Part shown: positions 32,529 through 44,934 of the stretch, one piece after another | Layout: each line of letters starts with the position of its first letter | How positions within the stretch are numbered: position 1 is the first letter of the stretch | Notes under the pieces: model-generated | Database searches by the model: none | Seen by the model: only the letters and a program-made list of their open reading frames with translations | Told to the model about the DNA's origin: nothing | Translations under genes and position numbers: made by a program | Source of the DNA: Ligula intestinalis | Taxonomy: Eukaryota > Platyhelminthes > Cestoda > Diphyllobothriidea > Diphyllobothriidae | Direction: 5' to 3' | Assembly: GCA_036362985.1 (NCBI GenBank) | Contig: JAYGXS010000004.1 | Location: 35,227,165-35,291,164, forward strand | Length of the DNA stretch: 64,000 nt

Positions 32529-34179
32529 TTTCGAAAAAAACGATATAGAGATAGAAGCATGTTTACTGGCAAATTTTGGTATGGGGGAGTAAAGGAAGTG
32601 CAGTTCATTGCTGTAGTCCATCCGGAGATAGGTCCGTCCGGAGATGAGTTCATCTGGAGATGGGTACAGTCGGTTCCACCAACGTGAAGGCATGCTGCTT
32701 GGGAACCGCGGAAGATCGTAGGAGGAGGAGTCGGAGCAGCGTGGCAGTGAGGGGCTGCTCCGTCATCAAAAGTAAGGTTTGGAGGAGGGGAAATAGATCC
32801 AACGTAGGAAGATGTGTGTATCAGAATTGGGCCACCGGAAGGGCCGGTAAAAACGTGATAAAGACGCATCTGCTGTAGTTCCCACACACGACCCAGTCAA
32901 CGAGGCTGGCATCGGTGACGTAGAACAACCGGGACCACTTAATATCTCCAAAGTCAAAGAGTGTGGGATCGAAACGAACAAAAATAATATGGGACCAAAG
33001 CACTACCATGGGTGGTCAATGAGGGTGACAGAAGTGACATTGAGAGTCGAGCCAGACGCAAGGGCACTGCTGATACTGGCAGGCTACGCGCATGAAAAAG
33101 GGCGTCATATAGAGAGAAACGCAAAGATTCATGTTTAGCTCCTGAGATTGGGTAAACGACACGACTATCCAAAACGTCAACGACCTTTCTTCGTCGTCTG
33201 CTATCATTACGTTTATAGATTCTGTTCTTCGTTGTTTTGCCGTATGCTTAATTCCAAGACTATTTTGCGGCGCATCCTAGAACCTAGTAGCCTAGGATGA
33301 ACAGATAGTTCCACGAATAGTCATTCCCTTCAGTGTCAAGCTGATTTGAATAACCACATAGTTACTGTTGAAGCCTATTGCAGGGTTATGAACGGACCTC
33401 GAATGGACTCTGAGATAAGCGTTTTTCGAATTTTGAGTTTCATGATGTCGCGGTGCATGTAGCTTCAGGCTGGCGTGCAATTCGGCATTTAGTCATATAA
33501 TAATGTACTTGAAAGCCTATTGGGTGTTATTAACGTAGAGCAGAACAAATTCTAGTCTCGATAGTTTTTTATTGATGTATTCTGGAGCAAACGCGTAGGC
33601 ATTAGCTTAAAAAGGGCTGATATAGTCGGCACGCATATAACCCCTGCATGCGGCATAATCTGCGGCAGCGGAACAAGACACCTCGAACTATTCTCTGATA
33701 CAGCAACAGAGACCAAGTGACGAAGTCAAAACCCCTTTCCATGTCTACATGAACTGATTGGGTGACTAGAAGCAGGTTCCAAATACATTGCTTGACCGTT
33801 TCAGGTCGTTCTCGCTAGAGCTTGCGTGCGGTTGCTTATGAGGTCTGATAAGAAGCGAATTATGTTTGTTGCATATGACTTCAGACACTACTGGCTTGTA
33901 ATGGAACGAACGGTTTAGTTCAATATAGTTTAGTATACCTGAGGGTAATAGTCATGCTCTTTCAAGAACCCCCAGAAAGGTCAGGGATGCGAAAGTGAGA
34001 AAGAGCTAGTCGAAGGTTTTGGGAATTCTCACGCAGATTTGTTGTTTTGGTTAATGGAAAGAAATCAGCTCACTGCAGGCACACATATCTTTTATTCCTA
34101 TCATTATGCTGCAACATGTTTTGTAAAAATCACCTAAAAGGCTTAAAATTGAAGAAGTTTGGTTCATATCTTCACCTAC

Positions 34180-34311
34180 CGTTCTAATGTGTTCAAGCAG
34201 AATTCCACCGAAGAGGATGTAAATAAATATGTAGGGTGGCAGATCGTATGAATCAGACGGCACACCTACGATAACTACCGAAAATGCAATGATGAGAAGG
34301 ACGGAGAGAAT
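34180..34311 (-). CDS. TRPM: TRPM-like channel, exon with S1 and S2
   Basis: 132 bp (44 codons, phase 0 on both sides) between acceptor TTAATTTTAG and donor GTAGGTG. It encodes a hydrophobic stretch ILSVLLIIAFSVVIVGV (S1), a short loop PSDSYDLP, and a second one, YIFIYILFGGILLEHIRT (S2). The acidic/Arg end EHIR corresponds to the EE(I/M)R at the end of S2 in TRPM channels. The start of S1 and the conserved FY.AP..KF segment that should precede it were not located between here and 46.9 kb, except for a doubtful 22-bp candidate near 37216. Confidence 0.7.
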
Positions 34312-37260
34312 CTAAAATTAATGAAAAAAAGATGGTCTTCATTGTAGTAATATCATAATTTATAGCGTTTAACGTGTCGCATGATGCGCAGCTTAATCAA
34401 TAAAACGCTTGGAATGGGCTAAAACGGGAAATCGGGGTATAATTCAGACTTAAAATGCTTGGTATGAAGTCCTTTCAGAAAGTCAGCAACTCGAATTTGC
34501 GCGAAATGTCCTGCATCAAAGCTGACGTAAATTAAGTAGACTCGTGATACGCGTGTCCTCGATGAAAAATCATAACGGACATTGAACCAACTATCGTATC
34601 GGTAACTTTACATTGAACTGCCTATTAACCAACCTGTAAGAAACACTCTAGACTCAGTATTTGAATGGAACTGTCACCTTCATCCAAGTTGATCAGGTGT
34701 TGACATTCACTGAACATCTAAATGTTTTCTTCCCAGACATTCAAGTAACTATGGCGGGGGAGGGAAATTACAAGGTGGTTTTCCTTGATGTCTTCTGCTT
34801 TAATAATAATTGTTGGGGCCTATCGCGAAAATGTTAACGGAATTGACAAATACGATGCAAGCACTGAACATCAGTGGGAAACACCCAATCACTCAGAAAG
34901 TTATTAGGTAATGGTGACATATTGGCATGCCGAGAGGCACTGTAACTCTCCAGGACATTACTTACTCGATCTGATGCTTGTTCTATGAGGATGGGTAGGA
35001 AAATGAATCCATAAAGTCAAGCGATTGTGAGCGTGATCATATCTACTTCCTGTCGGCTTTTTTATTCTTGCATTGACCAACTGCCCTAGATACGTGTTTA
35101 GCATCGTCGTGGATTTAAGGAACTACCTGCAGTTGATTATTTTTGGCTGTCTTTCAAAGGCTCGGTCACATTTTCTGCTTAGGTACGTAGACATTGCTAG
35201 CCTTTTCATTGTGTTTAACGGCAGTGATTTTAAAGAGGGTTTGATGGTTGGGCCATATTACAGGAAAGAAAAGATAAGTTAAAAAGTTTGGTGCCTAAAA
35301 GTAGAAAAAAGGAAATAACTATTTATATGACCAAAAATTTGAGCGTGATAATTAAAATGACGAATACGACCAATAGGTACCAAACTCTGCGCATCTTTAT
35401 CTACAAATATGCTACAATATCGACGCTATAGCGAAATTCAGAGAGGAAAATTAAACCATGAAAAATTGGCTTTTCCTATTTTTTTAATCCCTAATAGCTT
35501 CCCGTGAATAAAGAAATAAGCTTATTAAAATTTAAGTAATAAACTAAAAGGTAACGTAGAACTAAAGTACCAGCAGAAAGCTAAATATTTTAGAGTTTTG
35601 AGTGCAGAACCAAGCATGACTACGCCTGCTGCATTAAATATAGATAGTATTCAAGTAAATATACAGCAAAAGACCTTCTAAATATGAAACTGTTACCCAC
35701 TTTCTTCTATGGTTGTATTTGCCACATGAGCGGTTTAACTTTTGGGGTATGGTACTGCTTAAAATATATTTTTTTTCAATGCGTGGTCTCCCATGTACCG
35801 ATGCATGAATTCAGAAGAGTACGTTTTTGATTAAAATAATTTGAAATGGTAACTGTTTCAGGTTGACAAATTAATTGAGAGCTGCGCGTTTTTCCCTGCT
35901 ATAGGAGACTATAGACCGAATTCCATTTTAATAAGCATCTGACTTATTACGGAGGACAATTACTGCCCATGAACATGCATAATTGGCTGAGAGTTGTCCA
36001 TAATATTTCGTTCGAATAGTTCGATTGATCCAGTTGTGAAACATTCGTGGCCTCGAATTTTTATCAATGGGGTCAAATGAATCATTCATATATGCCAAAC
36101 ACCATTAATAATTACCTAAGTATACGAGTGTTAGTTCAATTTTAGAGGGCCTTATAAATTCAATTATCTACTTACTGGGAAGAATTCAAAATATTCTCTG
36201 CAGAGCATAGTTATAGAAACTTTACCGTGTTTAACATTTTGTACTTCAAGAAATGACTTCTTGAAAGAATTCGTAATGATGCAATTTTTAAGATCATGCA
36301 ATACCTACTGAAATGGCCTCGTGTACGTCCATTTTTTTAGAAACAATTTAGTCCATCTCCAGAACAAATCTTCAGAGATACTATGTAGTATTTCCCTAAT
36401 GCCACAAAGGAATGCGTTTTTTCCTAGCAAAGAGAATATGCAGTTTCTAAATCCTAAATTCATCACGTCAGATCGAGTTCAACATTATACAAAAATTAAA
36501 AAAAATTACTACATTACCCATATGAGTATAAAAATTGAAGAATCTATGATTCGCTATCAAATGAATACAACAAAGACTTAGTTTTTAAAATCTGTATGAT
36601 TCCACAAGGGCATAGAAAATAAATTTAAAATTTCATACTTCTTAAATAAAAGTTTCTTAAACGACCATGTTTTTCAGGCAGTTGAAACAATTCCATTTGA
36701 GGCACCGAACATCGGTGGAACAACTGATTACTGCCTTTCTTTATTGATTTTTCGCAGCCAAAAGCAATCGGTTAAATATGTTTTAGTCTCCAAAATGTTC
36801 CAAGTAGGTTAGTGTTTCTTTTAAAAGACGTTCTCCTGACCTTTAAACCACACTTACAGCGCCGTAGGCGAATCTCGTTTTAGGTGCGCTGTAGAAATCC
36901 TTTAATTGGGCAACGTAGGTTGATTTGCGTTTCTTTCGCTCAGATTCTGACCCTTTATGTTAAAGATGGATTTTTTCCACAATTTGTATTCTAAAATGAT
37001 CAAAAGACCGTCATGTAGGGAGTGAAAGTTAATTGGGAAATGGTTTTAAAGTCAACTCGATCAAGTGACCATGTGTAGCTGACAGACACGTATGAACTTG
37101 TCGGAATAATTGTTATCTTGTTCAGATTTGAACCAACAACGCGCTACGAAAGAGGCTATCAGGAAGCAATTTGTTCAGATCATTCTCGCACACAGAACTT
37201 ACCTTGTCGATGAAAGCGTAAAATCTAGTGAATTTCGGTCAACCTGATTGTACTTACTAG
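34312..37260. other. TRPM intron sequence, AT-rich
   Basis: No repeat family or gene recognised. The short frames at 35073-35282 and 36321-36581 have no motifs. Confidence 0.5.
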
Positions 37261-37289
37261 AGTATGAATTTGCGCAATTCAAACGTATC

Positions 37290-38170
37290 CCTCAGAAAAC
37301 CAAAATATAAGGATGATTATAGACCAAAGGTAGGTTACGTGCAGAATGTTGGCTGGCAAGAGAGCCTTAGCTCAGCACACGTCAGCACACGCGTATCGGT
37401 ATCATGGCCGTTACTTCTTACTTCCAAGAAGGAGGATGTTGAACGGTCGCTAAGTTGAAGCAATTCGTCTATCACTTCTAACTCCTTCAACTGAGATATG
37501 TGTACGTATTGCTTCTACAACTTAAAGCTTTTGATAATGGAATGATAGGCGAGGAATATGTTGCAGCCTTGCCAAGCCACTCAAGTTTCAACTCAATGGG
37601 GCTATTGAACTGGCTGAAGTTGAAATATCGAGTGAGCAACTCAAAACTACGCCTACTCAAATGCATTCAGTAGGCAGTTATGTATTTTGTAAAAACGATC
37701 CACTGCCATTGATATTTTTGCGATTATTCTTTTACGTAAAATGAAAAGACAGCTTATTCAAACGGCCGCATAAACTTGCTTTTGCCAAGAAATCTAAGTA
37801 TACCGACTGACCGAAGTAAGCACGAACGGTGATTTCTAGGCAGTCTAGTCACAGCGCGACACTAGTCAGGACAGTCCATGGGTCACTTTTGACATAGTAA
37901 CCACCTCCTATGACGAGGAGACCCCTCCAAATGCCCACTTCAGGGCGCTTGAGTGCCAGCCAGGGATGACGGATAATTGAAGCTAAGGCTTATGAAATCG
38001 AGTCTCGTAACCTTCAGTGAACTTCTATAAGCAATTGTGGACATAAAGCGGAAAAAACTCCAAACCCAGGTTGCTCGTTTACCAAACGCGCATCTAATTA
38101 CCTTTTTGTCCTCTCCTCATAAGTATTCCTTCACAAGTGGATAACTAGGATGACCACTCAATTCCCACCC
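37290..38170 (+). repeat. Unclassified dispersed repeat, copy 1
   Basis: Matches 43240-43800 in the same orientation over several hundred bp. Shared words include GATTTCTAGGCAGTCTAGTC (37832 and 43469), GACGAGGAGACCCCT and GCATCTAATTACCTTTTTGTCC-like segments. No coding potential and no clear ends. It lies just 5' of the plus-strand LINE, while copy 2 lies 3' of it. Confidence 0.65.
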
Positions 38171-38834
38171 AATGTCAGTCACTTGACCGGCTCAAGTAAT
38201 TGATGAACACTTAGGAGGAAAGAGAGGGAGAATGCGTTAGACACAGCGAAAATTAATTTTTACTAATAAAATGGTTCACTTGTGAATTATCGTTCCTGTG
38301 CCGATCTTTCTTTGGAACACAGGATATACGTCTTCGTTGACGACGGACCGATTACCTTGCAAGAAGTGGGAGATACTTCAGCAAATTTCAGGGAAATAAG
38401 CATTGCCTTTAAAACCCCAATAAAATGCTAATGTATTTGCCTTCAAAATATGTTAGGGATGCGTCGATGCATCAGACGACAGCAGTTGGGAATCACAACA
38501 GACGCGTCTCCGTCGCTTTCCCACCCGCCCTCCCGGCGGCCAAGGTGCTCTACACCCATCTCTCTACGTTGTATCAATCTTCTTCTCTTCCCAACCTGTG
38601 TTTCTGATGACGGAGCCGCCCCTCCCAGACACACTAATCCGACTGCTCCTTCTCGCTGCTAGAATTGAGGCCAACCCTGGAGCTTTTTAGCACTGCACCT
38701 TTTGTCAAGTCCGCCTAGGCCGCCGCGACTATTCTGTACGTTGCAGCTCCTGCAAGGGTTGGTACCAGTTCCGCTGTAGTGGTCTCACCAACTCTGACGA
38801 CTGGTCGCCCGCCCTCACCTGCACCAGATGTCCC

Positions 38835-39490
38835 GTGCCTCTGTCTGCCCCTACCCCTCCTGCCCATCCTGTCTTCCACACAAATGCTCAAGTCTCTGAC
38901 CTGGCTACGCCACCTAGCCTAAAGGTGCTACAGTTCAACGCTAACGGCCTACTTGACAAGCTTGACCAGCTCCTCGCAGTAATGTGGTTGCACAGCAAAG
39001 CTGGAGCGGCTATTCAAGAGAAGACGTGGTCTAACTCCACCAAGGTCCCTTCTTGTTCCGACTACATGATCGCCCCTCGCGACCACGGTCATAACAAAGG
39101 CTGAAGATTGGCCTTGCTGGTTGACAAATCTATTGACCACCATCAGCTACTCCTCATTGGTGCCAGTCCTACGGAAGTACTGGCAATTGCTCTCAACATT
39201 GCCCCGGCGCCGCTGATCATCGTGAACGTCTACATTCCTCCAACTTCCAGTTGTCCTCCAGTTTCACTGCTTCTATCGCTCCCTACTTACCTTCTGGAGA
39301 CAGTTTGGTGCTAGGTGACTTCAATGCTTACCACGACCTGTGGCACTCTAACTTGACGGCCGATTCCCAGGGAGAAGTCCTGGCCAATGAATTAGAACAC
39401 GCCCCCTTCGCCATCCCCATCGAGAACAGCCAAACGCGGCTCCCACCCAACGCGATCGATGTTCCCTTGTCAGTCACAGCCTGGTAGCCT
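38835..39490 (+). pseudogene. LINE copy 3 endonuclease region
   Basis: LKVLQFNANGLLDKLDQL is the N-terminal strand with the metal-binding Asn. GAAIQEKTW is the position of the catalytic Glu. A TGA near 39103 interrupts the frame, and LLVDKSIDHHQLLLIGA and NVYIPPTS follow. After a frame change come SGDSLVLGDFNAYHDLWHSN and NAIDVPLS. Matches the minus-strand copies, especially 28521-28901. Confidence 0.7.
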
Positions 39491-40156
39491 CCAGAGAGCA
39501 AGGAAATCAGCCTGCGTAGTGATCACCTCCCCAAAGTGCTCGAATTGGCCACCACCGCCGACCGTATCAAGGCCCCAAACAGGCACTCTATTTACTTCAA
39601 GCAAGTCGATTGGGCAGCGTTAACCACCAAATGCGAAGTTGAGGTCGATGGCCCATCGCCTCCCACATGTGTCCACATGGCGGAGGGAGCCCTTCCTCGC
39701 CTGTTTCTGGCAGCAGCAAGCCACCACATACAGAAAAACCGCATTCGCATACTCCACCCAAATTATCCGCCTGAAGCCTTCCGTCTGGAAATATAAAGAT
39801 ATGACATACGAGCGCATGCGGCTAATGACCCGCGCGTCAGCGAACTCAACCGCTTGATCACCAAGACCGCCAATGATGACAAACGGCAACGCAGGCATGA
39901 ACGACTTTCAGCTTGCAATTTCCGCAGCAACTCGGCTGCCACCTGGAAAATTCTACGCAATCTGATCAAGCAATGGGCTCAAACATCTAACCCGTCCATT
40001 ATCTTCGGGGAGGGCATCTTCATTTCGATCAACTGTCAGATTGCCGCGAAGATGAACCAACTGTTTTCGCCCCGCTCGCTGTCTAGTCCCAGAAGTTAGC
40101 GTTCCCTGGACGCCTCCTTCATAAGGCCTCGCCTCCGGGCATTTCCTTCGCGGCCG

Positions 40157-41324
40157 ATGCTATCCTTGCCGCCGTCAAACAAAGAAATCTCGAAAGCCTT
40201 AGGACTAGATGGCCTGGCACCTATCCATTTTCGCCTTATCGACTCTAAGGTGGCTGCCTACCTGGCTGCCATTTGCAACCTTTCGCTGTCTAGTTCAATC
40301 GTCAGGCGAATAAATGCATTGTCCCAGCGGTCGAGTCTTCTTCTTCTCAATCTGCTTCTGTCTCCTCCTTATGTCTCTGAAGATAAATCTGCGACGGATG
40401 TCAAAACGTCAGGCGAATAAACGCATCGTCCCAGCGATTGAGTCTTTTTCTTCTTCTTAGTTCAATCATCTCCGATTGCTGGCGCCAGTCCGTCATTATC
40501 CCACTGGTCAAAGTTGGCAAGGACCCCATTCTAGCGACCTCGTATCGCCCAATCGCCCTCGTCAGTCCACTGGCAAAGATTATGAAACTACTCCTCCACC
40601 CAATTCTGACGTCTGCAGCGGATCTGTCTTACCACCAGCATGGGTTCAGGTCGGGTCGTGGCACAACAACGGTGCTTTTTGAGCTCAGCGACATCATCCT
40701 CGAGGGCTTCAATCAACAGAAGCCCGGTTCGCGACCCATGACAGTCTCAACTAACCTGTCATGAGCTTTTGACTGCGTCCGCCACGATTAGCTCCTTTAG
40801 GATATGGTCTTCCTTAACGTCGCGACTGGCCTGGATGATGGTTGGTGGTTTACATCCGTGGCCGCCACGATCATGTCCTTTTCTGTGGCACTCTCTCCAA
40901 GCCCCGTAGGCAGACTTGCAACGTTCCTCAAGGTTCTGTGCTCAATCCGACACTGTTCTACATCTACATGCGGGACCTTCCACTTCCTCCGGCACCTGCC
41001 AAAGTGGTTTCATACGCGGATGATGTCACCTTCATCTGCCAGTGCAATTACATTGATCAGGCTGCTGAGGTCCTTTCGGAGTCCATGCCTGATGTCGTGG
41101 ACTTCTTCACTCAGCGCGGGTTGACGATCTCGGTAGCCAAGCCATCCGGCACTGGTTTCACGCAGGACCCGAAGGAGTTCAATCGTCACCCGGCTATCAT
41201 CGTCAATGGTGAGTCTTTACCGCTAGTCCGTAAGCCCAAGCTCCTTGGTGTCCATCTAGATCCGTTATTCACATTCACGGACCATGAGAGGGAGGTCACA
41301 AGCAAAGTGAGCCGATGCACCTAG
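40157..41324 (+). pseudogene. LINE copy 3 reverse transcriptase region
   Basis: The first part (to 40300) ends at LSLSSSI. The frame is then broken by a 157-bp insertion and resumes at 40458 with SIISDCWRQSVIIPLVKVGKD. Motif A is at about 40735-40790 and is damaged (STNLS, stop, DCVRH). Motif B, VPQGSVLNPTLFYIYM, and motif C, VVSYADDVTFI, are in the next frame (40842-41324), followed by PKLLGVHLDPLFTF. It cannot make active RT. Confidence 0.75.
40301..40457 (+). mobile_element. Small tandem insertion with hammerhead-like core and 10-bp target duplication
   Basis: TAGTTCAATC stands on both sides (40291-40300 and 40458-40467). The sister LINE at 27.7 kb (minus) reads through this point with one copy of the site, so this is a true insertion. 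It consists of about 1.5 head-to-tail copies of a 107-bp unit: GTCAGGCGAATAAA.GCAT.GTCCCAGCG at 40301 and again at 40408, followed by a CTTCTTCTT tract. Just before the second copy is CTGAAGA, 17-20 bases, then AAAAC GTC (40377-40410), which resembles a hammerhead ribozyme core (CUGANGA...GAAAC...GUC) with G12 changed to A. Probably a retrozyme-like element moved by PLE machinery. Confidence 0.6.
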
Positions 41325-42589
41325 GTCCTCAAGGATTTAGCCGGCACATCCTGGGGATGTGCGAAAAGGACATTCACAACCACATTCAAAGCGCTGTCCA
41401 AGCCGCATCTTACCTATGCGCCGCATCTCACATACTCTGCATCAATTTGGTCTCTCACAATCAGCTCCTCCAGCCTCCGCCCCCTTCAGTCAGTACAGAA
41501 TGCTGCCCTCCGTACGATCACGTGCTGCTATCAAATATCACCTATCTATCACCTCCATGAACAGGATTCTGCCCTGCCAGTCGCCCCCCTTCTCCACAAC
41601 AAACCCTCAGGCCAGCAGTTCTGGTGGACCTGTTTACAACTTGGCCATCCCATTCACCACATTGCCACGCTACTGAACTAAGCCGCAACGTTCGGCCACC
41701 TGTTCAATCTCTCCCCAAGACAGCTGTCACTTCATCCCTCTTGGATCCGCCCGTTGATGGCTCTGTCATCAAGGTGGGCTTCCAGTGTCTTCTCCAAAAA
41801 GCTGTTGTGGACACAAAACTCAGCTACTACCTCCAGTCTTTTTGGCTGGCTATCCACCTCCGATTGCGGCGACGGAATGACAGCTCCCAAGAATCACTCG
41901 CTGTGCTCTGGTAGCAGCTACGCAGTGGCTAGTGCATGTTCCTTCGCCAGTACCAACACCGGCTCGACCCGTCCATACCCGACTGCTGTGTCGACTGTGG
42001 CGTCTCGTCAAATGACTGCCGACATCTCTTTGCCTGCAGTTCCCGGCCAGACACCCAACTCACCCCGTGGACCTTTGGCTCAAGGCGGCTGAGGTCGCGG
42101 TTTTTTCCGTCTCATAACTGCACCCAGTGTAGACCCCTGCGGGGACTTCTGATCCAACAATGAGCTACCAACCAACCAACGACAGCAGTTAAAAAAGAAC
42201 AGGAACTAGATTGTTCCGATCATGCGCCCAACGCAATAAGTTCGCGAACAATTCCATTTATTAAGAAAGTGCCTGACCCCTTTAAACGACATCTGAGAAA
42301 GCATCAAATCCAAGTGGTGCACAAGCCAACAATTTCACTGCGAAAACAGCTTTTACACCCTAAGGCTAATGCTGACTAGCTGAACAGAAAAGAAGTCAGT
42401 TACAAGATAACTCATGGCGGCTGCCGTGCAGTTCATTGTGAACAGACAGGAAGGTCAGTCTCCGCACGCTTAAGCGAACACCAAAGAGCGGTAAAGAGGT
42501 GATATGATTTGTCCGAAGCCGCGATTTACACATTAGAAACGATAAACGCTCCTTCGAACGCTAACGTCAGGGAAGCGAACCTGCCGTCT

Positions 42590-43085
42590 CCACCTTAAAG
42601 GTGAACTTCATGGAGGGATGTGCTTGATTAACAGTACTTATAAACGTATTTACGTCGGTTTCTGCCGGGGTGATGGCGAAGATATCATTGACATATCGAC
42701 CACAGTGTTTTAACTCATGGATCTGCTAGCTGAGTTGCGATTTTTCCAGATCGCCCATGAAGATGTTAGCCAAGAGAGATCCGAGAGGTGAGCCCTTAGC
42801 GACGCCGTCTAGTTGTCTATATAGGTTGTTGTCAAAAAGGAACTGCACACTTCATGTGCATTTTAGTAGTAGTTCCTTCAATGCAGCAGTTGGAATTTCT
42901 ACCTCTTTCTGATTGGCCACTAAGAATTCGCAGAGGAAGTCTACAGTCTCTGTGACCGGGACGTTTGTAAACAGCGATGAGATGTCTAGGAAAAGCATTG
43001 TCATGCCGTTTAAGTTCATGTCCTTGACGCTGTCGATAAAATGGAATGCATCTTGATAGCTATGGGGGGCTTACTTCTGCTGCAA
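42590..43085 (-). pseudogene. Penelope-like element reverse transcriptase palm fragment
   Basis: The minus strand reads MTMLFLDISSLFTNVPV (motif A), then ALKELLLKCT, a stop, FLFDNNLYRQLDGVAKGSPLG and SLLANIFMGDLEKS (motif B), then CGRYVNDIFAI (motif C, YVND for YVDD) and NQAHPSMKFTF. This order and these words are typical of PLE RTs. Two stops are visible, and neither the fingers nor the GIY-YIG end is attached. It lies just 3' of the plus-strand LINE. Confidence 0.8.
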
Positions 43086-43239
43086 GGGTTTGCATTTATC
43101 TGCCAATCGGGAATCGATTTGGTCAAACACACAAACAACATACTATGTCGATATAACCCTTGAAATAAGTGGACTTTTATAAGGCTGATTTAACTTTATA
43201 GACAATTTTTTGCATAATCCACTCGAATAAAAGAATATT

Positions 43240-43800
43240 AAAAAGGAAGGTAAAAGACAAAAAGCAGGTTATATGCAGACTGCATAATGGCAGGAGGACC
43301 TCAGAACTGAAATGGAACGTCAGTACACGCATGTCGGCGTGGTAGTCATAGTTAATTCTTACCTACATTATCTTTTTAGTAAAAAAAAACAACCGCATTC
43401 AAATCGGCCGCATAAATCCACATTTTCACAGGAATTTACGTGCGTACTGGAAGTGACGTCGACTGAGGTGGATTTCTAGGCAGTCTAGTCCCCACACGAC
43501 ACTTTTCCCCACGTCACTGTGTGTGTGTTGGCATAGAAGTCACCCCCTGTAGACGAGGAGACCCCTGAAAGTGTTCACTTCTATTTTGGTCAGGGAGCTT
43601 GAGTGTTAATGAGAGGCGACGGGTAAATGAAGTTAAGGCTTCGGGAATCGAGGCTGTATACTTTCAATTAAATTCTACAACCACTGTATCGGGCCAGACT
43701 TCAAACGTTGGCTGTTCGTATAGCAAACGTGCACCTAAATGTCCGTTTGGTCATCAGCCTTCACTCGTAGGTGGGTAACCAGGATTCCCACTGCATTCTC
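43240..43800 (+). repeat. Unclassified dispersed repeat, copy 2
   Basis: Direct-orientation relative of 37290-38170, roughly collinear from the GCAGGTTA..GCAGA segment through GGATTTCTAGGCAGTCTAGTCC and GACGAGGAGACCCCT to GGGTAACCAGGATTCCCACT. Diverged by many substitutions and indels. Confidence 0.65.
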
Positions 43801-44930
43801 TCTGTCGCTCTCGCTGCATCAGTGTACAGAGCAACTCAGGGCATTAAAAAAACAAGAAGTAAGACCCTACGATTGAAAAATTGGGAGAAGGATGCTTTAC
43901 AACATGTGAATTTTCGGTGGGAAATGATGCAAGGGGCAATATGTTTAGGTTTCTGATGTCATGGTGATACCTATAGCCATACTGATCAGTCTGCCTCTTA
44001 AACATGTCTGCCGATGGTACATGGCGATGTCTACACGCAGAGCATTCCAGGCTTGAAGACAAAAACGAGCTTTCTTAGGTAAAGTCATATCCTCGTCACA
44101 CGTAGGTTGACAAAAGGTCATCTCAAACCAGTGGCAGTGACCAGCTTAAAGAAGTCGCCGGATAGGAGGTAGCAATTCTGCCCCCGTTGCATGCGAAACG
44201 CTTGTATCAGTTCGCCACGTAGCTGTCTGCAGCCCAAAGCAAACAAGTCAACATGTGCAAAAGTGGGTGGCCTTGCGCGTAGTTGGACTCTTTCAACTGA
44301 CAGCATATGGTCTACCTGCAATCGCAGAAACGAGCAGCCTAGTTTACCAAGGCTCCAAGGTGAGTTTGATTAGATACAAACATTTGGATTTCTCTACTTT
44401 GAAACAATGGAACGATAGCCTCTGTGAGGTAGACAGCAACGCGTGCATATTACTCACTATAAAAAACCTAATGCACCTGCATCTGTAATAGTAGTGAGAA
44501 TTCGATCCCTGGGTGGCTAGGCAGAAGGAGAAATGACGTTCTTCTGGAGAGGTTTATCTTTTATCTGACTTTCCGGCGAGTTGTCTTGTCTATCCAACTT
44601 CAGAGAGTGAAAACTCTGACTCTTGGCTCTCACTATATGCCTCTCCTTTCTTCCGCGCGCGTAGTCTACCAATGCAGTTTGAGCCGCTCTGTGTGGCTCG
44701 CGTCTGTAGGTGGTAACTGCAGGCCACCCGAACGGCCCGGTAACCGTCATCAGCACTCTCCTGTGCGTTAACAATGTCTGTACCTGGAACGTCAGTGTTT
44801 ATTTGATCTCCCCGCGCGCTATTCATCTGTGTCGCCTCGCTCTCGCCCCCATTTTGTCTTCCCGCGTCTCGCCGTAGCCTATCTCATGCATGCGCAGGTC
44901 GACTGGGTCACTGGTTGACGGCCCCGGTTG
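43801..44930. other. Non-coding TRPM intron stretch
   Basis: No supported gene. Several frames of 60-85 codons lack any family motif. Confidence 0.45.
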
Positions 44931-44934
44931 TTCC

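Larger units (their letters stand above)
29005..32895 (-). mobile_element. CR1/Jockey-group LINE copy 2, near full length
   Basis: Minus-strand LINE with, in transcription order, an N-terminal module with 2A-like motif and zinc finger (32181-32528), endonuclease (31161-31919), RT (29713-30954), a C-terminal Cys segment (29103-29462) and a 3' end with repeated AAGATGAAGG words (29015-29095). This is the best preserved LINE here: the RT block is open for 413 codons. Frameshifts still separate the blocks, so one continuous ORF2 is not present. It is inserted in the TRPM S2-S3 intron, in the host gene's sense direction. Confidence 0.85.
24005..34179 (-). other. TRPM intron (about 10.2 kb) filled with LINE and SINE copies
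   Basis: Between the S2 and S3 exons. It contains two LINE copies and a LINE RT fragment, all oriented with the host gene, and a tRNA-like SINE pair. 24100-25090 and 33200-34170 hold nothing I recognise. TRPM proteins usually have some 15-30 residues between S2 and S3. The exons as called give only about six to twelve, so a small unseen exon may lie here. Confidence 0.6.
38607..42165 (+). mobile_element. CR1/Jockey-group LINE copy 3, plus strand, antisense to TRPM
   Basis: Reads in order: Met at 38607, hydrophobic leader and IEANPGA (degenerate 2A-like, 38664-38684), then a stop; PHD-like finger with CTFCQVRL, VRCSSCKGWYQFRC and CTRCP; endonuclease (38900-39490: LKVLQFNANGL, GDSLVLGDFNAYHDLW); RT (40157-41324: LGLDGLAPIHF, YRPIALVSPLAKIM, HQHGFRSGRGTT, VPQGSVLNPTLF, VVSYADDVTFI); and a C-terminal Cys segment (DCCVDCGVSSNDCRHLFAC, 41960-42020). 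Stops and frameshifts occur at about ten places. It ends near CAACAATGAGCTACCAACCAACCAACG, a typical CAAC-rich 3' terminus. It holds a small insertion at 40301-40457. Confidence 0.85.

Noticed and set aside
37212..37240. Possible 22-bp microexon (FYAFIDK) with a good GTAAGT donor before the S1-S2 exon
   Set aside because: It would supply an FY segment at the right place and ends in the right phase, but the upstream phase does not fit, the spacing to S1 is short for TRPM, and 22 bp is too little evidence.
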